From a virus, in the IMG/VR virus record IMGVR_UViG_3300040751_003118, positions 1 through 32,042 of that record: a stretch of 32,042 bases of DNA; one strand, given 5' to 3'. Below are positions 15,366 to 22,509 of this stretch, one piece after another (positions within the stretch are counted from its first letter, which is position 1; the number at the start of each line of letters is the position of its first letter). Below the pieces are notes generated by a model. The model was not told the origin of the DNA and ran no database searches. It saw only the letters and a program-made list of their open reading frames with translations. The position numbers and the translations under genes are program-made.

Positions 15366-16098
15366 TTTTCTTTATATCCTTAATAATTTTATCTGCCATA
15401 AATTCATGAGCTTCTTCTAGTGGATGATCTTTCTCTCCAATCGGCAAATCATTTTGTTTACATAGATCGTAAAAACCAGGCTCCAGAATGCAAGGCAATT
15501 CTTTGATTACCTGGGCCTTAGAAAGCTCAATAGAGATCTGGTCAACACTAGTGCATTCCCAGGTCTCCCAGTCTAGAATATCTAGAAACTTCACAAACTG
15601 AGTACTAGAGAAAGTATAAAATAAGTAAGGTATGTCTAGAGCTTCTAGAAAATACTTTGTACTAATCATGTATTGAAGGGTATACCTCAAATTCCAAGGT
15701 ACATTTCTAACTTCTTTTTGGTACCCGTTAAGAAGTTTATAGTGCTGAACACTTTGATCTACACTTTTACTAATATTACATGCTGTGTTTACTCTCATGG
15801 TGTCACGATCTACAGCATACTTTTTCCAAGTAGAGTTCTTCCAACCCCACTTTCCGCGAGCATAATGAAAAAATTCCATTCGATTAGGCCCGGACCACAT
15901 AATAACTGCAAGTTTTGGTTTTTTGAGCAGCATATCTGTAGTAGTAGTTCTCCAAATTCTATCATTTGCAGAACCTACTTTTGAGTTATTCCACTCGGGC
16001 AGTCTATATTTATCTGATACTAGTTTAGAAAACCTAGTTCCAAAAATATCCTTTAATTCATACCCGTAAGTGAAGCTGCATCCATTAAAATAAATCAA
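15337..16098 (-). CDS. SGNH/GDSL-like hydrolase
   Basis: The 253-aa protein starts at a TTG that overlaps the upstream stop (TTGA), giving MIYFNGCSFTYGYEL, which fits SGNH block I (catalytic Ser in GCS). Block II is VGSANDRIWR, block III is MWSGPNRMEFF (a variant of GxND), and a late KDHPLEEAHEF can supply the Asp/His of block V. The enzyme would be an esterase or deacylase. Phage members of this family are mostly uncharacterised. It follows the carbamoyltransferase directly, so it may remove or transfer an acyl or carbamoyl-type group in the same pathway (inference). Confidence 0.7.
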   Translation of the reverse strand: MIYFNGCSFTYGYELKDIFGTRFSKLVSDKYRLPEWNNSKVGSANDRIWRTTTTDMLLKKPKLAVIMWSGPNRMEFFHYARGKWGWKNSTWKKYAVDRDTMRVNTACNISKSVDQSVQHYKLLNGYQKEVRNVPWNLRYTLQYMISTKYFLEALDIPYLFYTFSSTQFVKFLDILDWETWECTSVDQISIELSKAQVIKELPCILEPGFYDLCKQNDLPIGEKDHPLEEAHEFMADKIIKDIKKNGFDKKLLK

Positions 16099-17459
16099 AA
16101 TACTTTTACCTTGTACTTCTTCTCAAAGTCTAGAGCATCTTGCTCATTGTTTACCATTGGTTGCCCTTTGATATTCAAAGAGGTGTTCAGAAGCATGGGT
16201 ACTCCTGTAATTTCATAAAATTCTTCTAGAATTTGTCGAAATACTGAGCGACTATGTTGTGGTACTAACTGAACTCGCGCAGTTCCGTCTACATGAGTAA
16301 TTCCCTCATAATTATGCTTTGCTTCCGCTACGAATTGCATATATTCATTCATAGGGCCTTCAAAATACTCACTTGCAAATTCACTAAGAATAGCAGGAGC
16401 AAAGGGACGAAACTTTTGGCGGCGCTTTACATTATTTAATCGACGTTTAATATTTGATACACGAGGATCGCCCAGCAAACTGCGATTGCCAAGTGCGCGA
16501 GGACCAAACTCAGCTTGACCGTGCGCGACTCCGGCCACTCCTTTTTTGGCAAGGTACTGAGCAACTTCTCTAGGATTAATCTGTCTGTCAATGCTATACC
16601 CCAAATAAGTATCTTGAAAATGAACTTTCTGGTTAAGGTACCCAAGAGCAGCCCCAAGAGAGCTTCCAGCATCGCCGGGACTTGGCATAATCCAAATATT
16701 ATCAAAATATGCTGCAAGCTTAGAGTTAGCTACACAATTGAGTGCAACTCCTCCCCCGTAACATAAATTGTGCCCCATATTTCTCCAGGGCGTAATAAAA
16801 TCTATAATTTCTTTTTCAATAAGAGCTTGAGCACTTGCTGCAATATCCTCTGGTCGATGCCCTTTAAAGTCGTTTAGAGAAAAACCTCGATGAAGATTGC
16901 GACTAAGGCAATCGTCCATGCCAATGCAGGGATTCCCAAAAGCAGCCATGCCCATGGTGATGTATTCATCTTCGTTAGCTCGAAGTCCGATTCGTTTGGT
17001 GATCGCACTGTAAAATAGCCCTAAAGAGAAAGGGTACCTTCTCTCCTCAACCAGTACTAACCCGCGGGGGCCTGGTTTCCAAATACTAGCGGTTTGCCAT
17101 TCTCCAATAGCATCTATTACTGCAATAACACATCCAGTGTGATCGAAAGGAGAGGTATAATAAGCGGCTGCTGCATGAGCTTCGTGATGTGATACAAAAT
17201 CGTCACATAATTCTGCAATGCTAGAAACTCTAGCAGATTGTCCATGCTGCAATCTCCTTTGATTCTTTAAACTTACGTCTTCATAATAAACTCTAAGATC
17301 GTGAGGATTTGCTGTAATTAACTCGTAAGGAATCCTAGGATCATTCTTGATCCGAGTATACCTCTCAGAATGAGTAGCAAATTCTATTTCTTTTGTATCT
17401 GAGTTTACTACTGCGACTGCACCATCATGAAATCCTTCACTAATACCTAATACTTTCAC
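16095..17459 (-). CDS. Carbamoyltransferase, NodU/TobZ/CmcH family
   Basis: The 454-aa protein begins at a GTG (MKVLGISEGFHDGAVAVV), whose first bases overlap the upstream stop (GTGA) with GGAAA upstream. It has the N-terminal Kae1-like signature FVSHHEAHAAAAYYTSPF (metal-binding His residues) and the C-terminal YrdC-like signature HGQAEFGPRALGNRSLLGD. Family members make carbamoyl-AMP from carbamoyl phosphate and transfer it to a hydroxyl of sugars, antibiotics or nucleosides; family members of metaviral origin are reported to carbamoylate 5-hydroxymethylcytosine in DNA. It is shorter than the usual 550-600 residues. The genes just upstream encode a methyltransferase and a 2OG oxygenase that could create or protect the hydroxyl acceptor (inference). 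Confidence 0.9.
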   Translation of the reverse strand: MKVLGISEGFHDGAVAVVNSDTKEIEFATHSERYTRIKNDPRIPYELITANPHDLRVYYEDVSLKNQRRLQHGQSARVSSIAELCDDFVSHHEAHAAAAYYTSPFDHTGCVIAVIDAIGEWQTASIWKPGPRGLVLVEERRYPFSLGLFYSAITKRIGLRANEDEYITMGMAAFGNPCIGMDDCLSRNLHRGFSLNDFKGHRPEDIAASAQALIEKEIIDFITPWRNMGHNLCYGGGVALNCVANSKLAAYFDNIWIMPSPGDAGSSLGAALGYLNQKVHFQDTYLGYSIDRQINPREVAQYLAKKGVAGVAHGQAEFGPRALGNRSLLGDPRVSNIKRRLNNVKRRQKFRPFAPAILSEFASEYFEGPMNEYMQFVAEAKHNYEGITHVDGTARVQLVPQHSRSVFRQILEEFYEITGVPMLLNTSLNIKGQPMVNNEQDALDFEKKYKVKVF

Positions 17460-18022
17460 CGTTTTTCCAATACTAAAATATACTCGTTTTTAGGGTGCGG
17501 GTTTTTATGTTTATCATACCAATGTCTGAAACTAAACTCTTGATGAACAATTTTTACGTCCATATTCTTTAAAATCTTAGGACGCCACCAAGTATCTTCT
17601 TCTACAATTAAATGAGCATTTCTTCCATCTGCCAACTTTTTTGCAGCAGGTGAACAACAAATTAAAAGATAAGCACACTTTGTAAAGAGCATTCCCATAT
17701 GTGTAAGTACATCATCAATATGTTCAGGCTCAATATGTTCTAAAACATCTGTACTAATAAGCATATCAGAGGGCTCAGTCGGACGCTCAATAAATTCAGC
17801 ATAGCCAGGGTCATACCCTGTGCAGTTTCCATACTGCTCTTTAAGAGTATTTACTAAAACTCCTTTTCCGCACCCGTAATCAATAAAAGTTTTTGCCCCG
17901 TATTTTTTAATCCAGGGCTCTAAAAATTTGATATTAGTTCTTCCACCAAAACTTCCAAATGATTTTCTTCTATTATGAATTTCATTTAGTTGTTCGATAT
18001 AATAATCACTGATTAATTTCAT
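17456..18022 (-). CDS. Class I SAM-dependent methyltransferase (paralogue 2)
   Basis: The start at 18022 (MKLISDYYIEQLNEIHNRR) overlaps the oxygenase stop (ATGA); a longer frame upstream lacks support. The 188-aa product has motif I TFIDYGCGKGVLV, YDPGYAEF, LISTDVLEHIEPEHIDDVL and KKLADGRNAHLIVEEDTWW. These blocks match the order and spacing of the 9004-9576 protein, marking them as paralogues of a phage family with unknown target. Coupling to both the oxygenase and the carbamoyltransferase suggests that the three act on the same molecule. Confidence 0.82.
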   Translation of the reverse strand: MKLISDYYIEQLNEIHNRRKSFGSFGGRTNIKFLEPWIKKYGAKTFIDYGCGKGVLVNTLKEQYGNCTGYDPGYAEFIERPTEPSDMLISTDVLEHIEPEHIDDVLTHMGMLFTKCAYLLICCSPAAKKLADGRNAHLIVEEDTWWRPKILKNMDVKIVHQEFSFRHWYDKHKNPHPKNEYILVLEKR

Positions 18023-18612
18023 TCTACATTTAGACTGTGTGCATGGTGGCGCGACTCTAGCCACATACAATAAGAAAGTCTTTCTCCAGAAATAAGGGGT
18101 GTTACTTTATGTTTATGAATAGAAGTAAACATAAGGAGATCGCCCTTATTGACTTGAATAGGAGTAGGAAACCCTTCCATCAGTAAATCTCCTCCAGTAT
18201 ATTCATTTGAGTCATTTAATGGAATAATAGCAGAGTATCTTCTAATTCTTTCCCAATTTTTTAGCATCTGAAGATTAAAAATAGCATCCTGATGCCAATC
18301 ATACTTATGGCCTGGTTCAGAATATCTATAAATACTAGAAGTAATAGTGCAGTTTTTTAAGTCCGGGATTCTATAAGTATTTTTATTAAAAGAACGTAAA
18401 CATTGTACAATTTCAACATTTAGAGAATTTTGAGTAATTAAATTAGCTACTTCTCTTCGACCATATTTAACATTTACAGGCCTCCAAGAAATAATTTTAT
18501 TTAGTACTTCCTCAATATATTCTTCCGACCAAAAGTTCTCCACAATACCAATTATATTGCAATGGTCTTGGGGTGAAGTAAGAAGTTTTATTTTTGTAGT
18601 TTTTAATTGCAT
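18019..18612 (-). CDS. 2OG-Fe(II) dioxygenase (prolyl-4-hydroxylase-like)
   Basis: The 197-aa protein shows a complete double-stranded beta-helix iron site: HKYDWHQDAIF (H-x-D), then TGGDLLMEGF, GDLLMFTSIHKHKVTPL (distal His) and SGERLSYCMWLES (Arg for 2-oxoglutarate). It should hydroxylate a substrate using O2, Fe(II) and 2OG. It lies between a GIY-YIG gene and a methyltransferase and overlaps both, in the stretch that separates the two ligase halves. Confidence 0.85.
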   Translation of the reverse strand: MQLKTTKIKLLTSPQDHCNIIGIVENFWSEEYIEEVLNKIISWRPVNVKYGRREVANLITQNSLNVEIVQCLRSFNKNTYRIPDLKNCTITSSIYRYSEPGHKYDWHQDAIFNLQMLKNWERIRRYSAIIPLNDSNEYTGGDLLMEGFPTPIQVNKGDLLMFTSIHKHKVTPLISGERLSYCMWLESRHHAHSLNVE

Positions 18613-18974
18613 CTTTTCTTTGGAAAGCTATCTAAGATTTTGCTATCAATTCTAAAGCACTCAGTATGGCCCCCGAACTTATGAGTAGGATGGAATTTAT
18701 CCGCTGCAAATTCTTTGTGCAGTTGTTGTTCAGCTTGAAATACTTCATATAATGTAGCTGAGTAAGTTCGTTGAATTCTGAGATCATATCCTGTAAAGCC
18801 CCTACTCCTTTTAATAACGTGTCGCCAGTCTTTGCCGCTGGCAATCCCTACTTTAATACATTCGCGTTCAAAAGTTGTTTTATTAACTAGAATGACACCA
18901 TAAAGAACTCCTTCACGATTGCGTTCTTCAGGGCGTTTTGCAAAATAAGTTTCGTTATATACACCTACGGACAT
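18603..18974 (-). CDS. GIY-YIG / T5orf172-like nuclease domain protein
   Basis: The 123-aa protein contains VLYGVILVNKTTF, ECIKVGIASGKDWRHVIKRS, RGFTGYDL, LYEVFQAEQQLHKEF and FGGHTECFRID. The order 'lYg.il...KvGia.....R......E..l...f...g.tEcF' matches the GIY-YIG fold of the T5orf172/Mug113 type, with the catalytic Arg and Glu apparently present. It could be a homing-type endonuclease or a host-DNA nuclease. Its ATG overlaps the stop of the ligase adenylation gene, i.e. it sits exactly at the point where the ligase is broken in two. Confidence 0.65.
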   Translation of the reverse strand: MSVGVYNETYFAKRPEERNREGVLYGVILVNKTTFERECIKVGIASGKDWRHVIKRSRGFTGYDLRIQRTYSATLYEVFQAEQQLHKEFAADKFHPTHKFGGHTECFRIDSKILDSFPKKRCN

Positions 18975-19903
18975 TTACGCACCACTCTAGGAATAATTTC
19001 TCCACTACGAATAACTTCAACATTGCACCCTATCTCTAATTCAAGACTACGAATATATTCGATATTGTGCAATGTTGCTCGAGATACTACTGCTCCGTCA
19101 ATTTCTACGGGCTCTAGAATTGCTGTTGGTGTGATTACTCCGCTTTTGCCAGTATTCCACTCAACATCAATTAGTTTTGTTACTAGTCCGTGCTTTCTTT
19201 CTTTGAGAGCATACGCAGCACGTGGATGATGAGCTGTATATCCCAAGGATTCAAAATGATCATAATTATCTACTCGGATTACTTTTCCGTCCTGGGGAAA
19301 CTCGTCCCACGGTCCATCTAAAACTGTCTTAAACCCCCAATCAGAAAGAACTTTCATGCTCTCTGTAAAAGTTTCTCTAGGACGAGGCCAAATGTCATAG
19401 GCAATAAAAGTTAGATCCTTTTCTTTAAATTCGTCTGCACTTTTTAAGCCAAGAGCACCTGCTGCATAATTCCTAGCATTCTTAATAGTCTTGGGAGCTA
19501 CTACTTCTCCAGTAATCTGGAAATGTGTATCTATCATTGGCTTGATAATATTTGGTACTAGATGTTGAATTTTAGTAGAAATATCTAGGCCTTCTTCACC
19601 ATTTCCACGAGTAATTGCACATCCAAAAAACTGATAAATATAATTAATAGAGATAGCAGCGCCATCTAATTTAGGAGTTTCTACTGTAGGTACACCGTAG
19701 TTTGGCGGCTCAGTTTCTCCAATAAACACTTTTTGAAGCGAATACATTTTTCGCTTATGTTTAAATTTTACACTGTGACCGTCTACATTATATCCAATAC
19801 TTTCTTCGTGATCTTTAATAAGCGCATCGTATTCTTCATCTGAAATGATGGGCATACCTTTGTAGTACTGGTCTTTAACGTGTTTAATCCAAGGAGTTGT
19901 CAC
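18965..19903 (-). CDS. ligA: NAD-dependent DNA ligase, adenylation and OB subunit
   Basis: The 312-aa protein carries the N-terminal part of LigA. An Ia-like start (YYKGMPIISDEEYDALIKD) is followed by the nucleotidyltransferase motif ETPKLDGAAISI with the adenylated Lys (KxDG), then ITRGNGEEGLD, ITGEVVAPK, NYAAGALGLKS and TKLIDVEWNTGKSGVITPTA leading into the OB fold (EIGCNVEVIRSGEIIPRVV). It stops right after the OB fold, where LigA would continue with the zinc finger. The rest is found 3.8 kb downstream (14383-15144). It overlaps the TauD-like gene by 4 bases at its start. Confidence 0.92.
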   Translation of the reverse strand: MTTPWIKHVKDQYYKGMPIISDEEYDALIKDHEESIGYNVDGHSVKFKHKRKMYSLQKVFIGETEPPNYGVPTVETPKLDGAAISINYIYQFFGCAITRGNGEEGLDISTKIQHLVPNIIKPMIDTHFQITGEVVAPKTIKNARNYAAGALGLKSADEFKEKDLTFIAYDIWPRPRETFTESMKVLSDWGFKTVLDGPWDEFPQDGKVIRVDNYDHFESLGYTAHHPRAAYALKERKHGLVTKLIDVEWNTGKSGVITPTAILEPVEIDGAVVSRATLHNIEYIRSLELEIGCNVEVIRSGEIIPRVVRKCP

Positions 19904-20697
19904 ATTACAGCCTTATAATAGTTAAAAGCAATTCGATGTAAAAGTCGTTTGTCCATGTGTTCAAACTGGTGTCTTTTATGAACACTTAGCCACTGCTCAC
20001 TAATAACAACATCACCATCTTCCCAGTGATGATCGTATCTATACTTATCTTGGAGAACGTGATTTTTTAAGCGTTGAAATAACTCGCCTTTAAATCCGCC
20101 CATAATCTGGAGAAACGGAAAATACAGCCCTCGCACTCCCGCTTCATTAGTATGTACAAGGTGCCATTCATTTTTTGAGTGATGTTCTGGAAATAATTCT
20201 TTTTCTTCTGTATACATCCCCACTTTGTAGCCACAAGTAAATTTTTGTGATTCCAATGCTTCTTTAACATGCGGAAGGAGGTCATCATAAGCCATTTTCA
20301 TGTTAATCCAGCTAGTGATACTTCCTTTTGAGCCTTTTACAGCGTATAGCCATACCATACTATGACGATTGGCATTTGATGCTTGATTACAATGCCAATC
20401 GAGGTCTGATTTGTGCCCGAACAATCCTTCTTTGCCATCTTTATTTTTTTCTCCTGTTACTCTTACAACATATTCGTTGATAGCAACATGCTTCGAGAAA
20501 GGAGCTAAAATATAATGGCAATCTCCACACCACTTACAAAGCTCAAGTTCTCGTTGATGGGTCAGGCTTTGATTTTTGATAACTACAACTAGATCAGTAG
20601 CAGTTATCATAATAATACGGTGCATTTCTTCTTTAGAAATACTATTTAGATCTACATCGTAAATTTCTGTAACCCAACCGCGTTTTCTAATTTTCAT
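19900..20697 (-). CDS. TauD/TfdA-like 2OG-Fe(II) dioxygenase
   Basis: The 265-aa protein has the overall layout of the TauD family: VVVIKNQSLTHQRELELCKW (the 'f....l...q...f...fG' region), LDWHCNQASN at the H-x-D/E position, a turn GSKGSITSWINMKMAYDDL like the 'GGdT.f.n...Ayd.L' segment, and SVHKRHQFEHMDKRLLHRI with distal His and Arg. In place of the usual Asp in HxD there is Asn (HCN), so iron binding needs checking. It probably oxidises a small molecule. Start and stop overlap neighbours (ATGA on both sides), linking it to the 195-aa protein and LigA. Confidence 0.7.
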   Translation of the reverse strand: MKIRKRGWVTEIYDVDLNSISKEEMHRIIMITATDLVVVIKNQSLTHQRELELCKWCGDCHYILAPFSKHVAINEYVVRVTGEKNKDGKEGLFGHKSDLDWHCNQASNANRHSMVWLYAVKGSKGSITSWINMKMAYDDLLPHVKEALESQKFTCGYKVGMYTEEKELFPEHHSKNEWHLVHTNEAGVRGLYFPFLQIMGGFKGELFQRLKNHVLQDKYRYDHHWEDGDVVISEQWLSVHKRHQFEHMDKRLLHRIAFNYYKAVM

Positions 20698-21281
20698 TGG
20701 CCACTAATCCTAGAAGCGTAGTCTGCAATATCTTCGTCCCACCACTCGGGCTTTTCACGATGTTTCCAGGTGCATCCCTTCTTAATTGCTGCTTTGTCCT
20801 TCATATAGAACATTTGATAAGACTTTACAGGGTCCTCGCTTTTTAACTCGTCTGGCATAGCCTGAGCAAAAGGTGTGAGTCCAATATTTGGTAAAGAAAT
20901 ATCAGGAAGTTTAAGAATTACTTCGCCAACAGATTTGTGAGACTTGCCCCCGTAACGATAGCCATACTCATCATTGAGAGCCAGAGCGTAACAGAAAAGC
21001 CATTCGTAATTTTGTTGAGAAGTACGAGCCCAAATAGTACAAGGGTGATTGTACATAGTAGGAAGGTAAGGATAATGCCTAGGAGTATCCGACTTTCGCT
21101 GTGAGATTGTTCCCCATTCATCAGATGTAAGTTTCCTTGGTACATAGCCCACGAATTTGTCAATCCAGTGGACAGTACATAGCATTTGTGCGGCCTCGAG
21201 CGGCATTTTGATGATATGAGCATCAATATGCCACTCAGCACACTTGTCTAGGTCGGTATCGTGTAGTATAAATATATTCAT
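20694..21281 (-). CDS. Conserved phage protein of unknown function, 195 aa (leaderless start)
   Basis: The N-terminus MNIFILHDTDLDKCAEWHID then AHIIKMPLEAAQMLCTVHW is a pattern (C..xH.D.H..KM..E.aQ.L) that I recognise as recurrent in tailed phages without an assigned role; a relation to pyrimidine-dimer glycosylase-like proteins has been suggested for similar sequences, but I cannot confirm it. A Trp/His-rich middle (HYPYLPTMYNHPCTIWARTS) follows. Promoter P3 ends 6 bases before the ATG, so the transcript should begin on the start codon, with no Shine-Dalgarno. Confidence 0.75.
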   Translation of the reverse strand: MNIFILHDTDLDKCAEWHIDAHIIKMPLEAAQMLCTVHWIDKFVGYVPRKLTSDEWGTISQRKSDTPRHYPYLPTMYNHPCTIWARTSQQNYEWLFCYALALNDEYGYRYGGKSHKSVGEVILKLPDISLPNIGLTPFAQAMPDELKSEDPVKSYQMFYMKDKAAIKKGCTWKHREKPEWWDEDIADYASRISGQ

Positions 21282-21287
21282 GATTAT

Positions 21288-21326
21288 ATTATACTAGACG
21301 AGAAAGGAATTGTCAAGAACTATTTT
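21288..21326 (-). promoter_or_regulatory. Promoter P3 (consensus family), leaderless start
   Basis: Minus strand: AAAATAGTTC (21326-21317), TTGACA (21316-21311), 17-nt spacer, TATAAT (21293-21288). Seven bases after the -10 is 21281, the A of the ATG of the 195-aa protein. The stop codon TAA of the upstream gene (21328-21330) is two bases from the box. Confidence 0.9.
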
Positions 21327-21327
21327 A

Positions 21328-21627
21328 TTACTGGTAGATCTTGTCCAGCAGATCTTTGAAATGAGTCTCAAGAATATTTTTAGTTTCAGCAAGGGAAAGA
21401 ATCTCCACTAATCCTTCAAACAAATTTCTAGAATTATCAAAGTCTAACTGCATTGCAACTCCATCACTTGTAGGCTTCCATTCTTCATCGAAGTCCTGAT
21501 AGTATTTTCGAAGGTGCAAGTATTCAACTCCGCGAAAAGTATTTACTGTGAGATAAAGTTTTTCGTGAGTTTTTTGGTTATAATGTATTTCTTTTTCATA
21601 AAGAGGTGCGGACTCAAACTCTATCAT
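21328..21627 (-). CDS. Unknown protein, 99 aa
   Basis: The ATG at 21627 is preferred (MIEFESAPLYEKEIHY), overlapping the previous gene by 14 bases; a TTG at 21654 would add nine residues and increase the overlap to 41. The product has alternating strands (KLYLTVNTFRGVEYLHLRKYY) with a later helix (LFEGLVEILSLAETKNIL). This looks like the small single-stranded-DNA or RNA binding 'PC4-like' layout (strand-strand-helix, basic/aromatic: 'FRGVEYLHLRKYYQDFDEEWKPTSDG'-type), which is only a suggestion. Confidence 0.65.
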   Translation of the reverse strand: MIEFESAPLYEKEIHYNQKTHEKLYLTVNTFRGVEYLHLRKYYQDFDEEWKPTSDGVAMQLDFDNSRNLFEGLVEILSLAETKNILETHFKDLLDKIYQ

Positions 21628-21883
21628 TTTTAAGCACTGCCGATAGAGGTACAATTGAAGTCACGTTATCGGGACTGAGAAGTCTATAAGAATCAGTGTC
21701 CCAGCAAAAGAGCAGTACCTGATCGTCTGTAGGCTTTGCTCTATTTCTCTTTGTTTGAATATAGTCGTTATCGAAGTCCAGAGTGCATACGTTGTACTTT
21801 AGTCTATTTGAATTTTGACTTCTGTAAGTGATGATTGCATCGCCACACTCTTCGACTTTCGCTACAAATTCCTCTTTTGTCAT
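21614..21883 (-). CDS. Unknown protein, 89 aa
   Basis: Starts MTKEEFVAKVEECGDAIITY at an ATG with AGGAAA eight bases upstream. It has several short beta strands (ITYRSQNS, KYNVCTLDFDN, VLLFCWDTDSYRLLSP) and no recognised motif. It is the first gene after the UUCG-capped hairpin that follows the small HTH protein, so its expression probably depends on read-through from promoter P4. Confidence 0.65.
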   Translation of the reverse strand: MTKEEFVAKVEECGDAIITYRSQNSNRLKYNVCTLDFDNDYIQTKRNRAKPTDDQVLLFCWDTDSYRLLSPDNVTSIVPLSAVLKNDRV

Positions 21884-21941
21884 GCGGTTTCCTAGTTACC
21901 TTACTACTTAGTACTAACCCGCATGGTGTATATCGCGAGAT

Positions 21942-21976
21942 GCACGAAAACACCAGAGAACGAATTCCCTGGTGTT
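21942..21976 (-). terminator. UUCG-capped terminator after the small HTH gene
   Basis: On the minus strand a 12-bp stem (21976-21965 with 21960-21949, AACACCAG plus GGAA) is closed by a TTCG loop (21964-21961) and followed by TTTTCG. Its design is the same as the hairpin at 13610-13639. The 21884-21996 gap contains no other clear element. Confidence 0.75.
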
Positions 21977-21996
21977 CCGAGCACTTTAAAGTATGA

Positions 21997-22443
21997 TTAG
22001 TCAGCTTCGTTGATTTTAGTGATAACTTCTGCAAAATACTTTGCAGCTTTACCAGTCAACTTACTAATAATCGCATCGTCAGGTTCAATTCCTGCGTCAG
22101 AGAGAGCGGCACGAACTGCGTCTTGAGCATCTGCTACAGAGACACGACCGCCGCCACCACCGCTGGAAGTACGAGCACTACCAGAAGCAGGAGTTTTCTT
22201 CACATACACTTCAGCACGAGAAAGAACCATGCGAACACCATTTGGGCTCTCGCCTAATTCGGATGCAATCTCTTTCACAATTTCCATGCTGTTTTCGGGA
22301 GTAGGGTTCTGAGAAGTATACATCTCAATTGCCCGTGCCTTCATATCATCGTCCCAAGCCACTCGTTTTCTCCTTGGTTTAGTGGTTGAACCTGGACAGC
22401 TACCGAGAGCTGCAAGTTGTTGTTGATAAAATCTATCGCCCAT
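21997..22443 (-). CDS. Small HTH protein with Gly/Ser linker, 148 aa
   Basis: The N-terminal half holds one HTH-like unit related to the repeats of the 13661-14377 protein: VAWDDDMKARAIEMY, EIVKEIASELGESPNGVRM and VLSRAEVYVKK. A low-complexity linker (TPASGSARTSSGGGGGR) leads to a C-terminal helical domain (SVADAQDAVRAAL, DAIISKLTGKAAKYFAEVI) that may dimerise. A nucleic-acid-binding role is inferred. It has its own promoter (P4), a 21-nt leader and a terminator, and more G/C-ending codons than its neighbours, so it is probably abundant. Confidence 0.78.
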   Translation of the reverse strand: MGDRFYQQQLAALGSCPGSTTKPRRKRVAWDDDMKARAIEMYTSQNPTPENSMEIVKEIASELGESPNGVRMVLSRAEVYVKKTPASGSARTSSGGGGGRVSVADAQDAVRAALSDAGIEPDDAIISKLTGKAAKYFAEVITKINEAD

Positions 22444-22470
22444 AAACTTGTTTCCCCAGTTGATAGATAT

Positions 22471-22509
22471 ATTATACAGAGAAACAGGGTTGTTGTCAAG
22501 AACTATTTT
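22471..22509 (-). promoter_or_regulatory. Promoter P4 (consensus family)
   Basis: Minus strand: AAAATAGTTC (22509-22500), TTGACA (22499-22494), 17-nt spacer, TATAAT (22476-22471). The predicted start near 22464 leaves a 21-nt leader with GGGGAA before the ATG at 22443. The TAG in the box is the stop codon of the upstream 115-aa gene (22503-22505). Confidence 0.9.
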
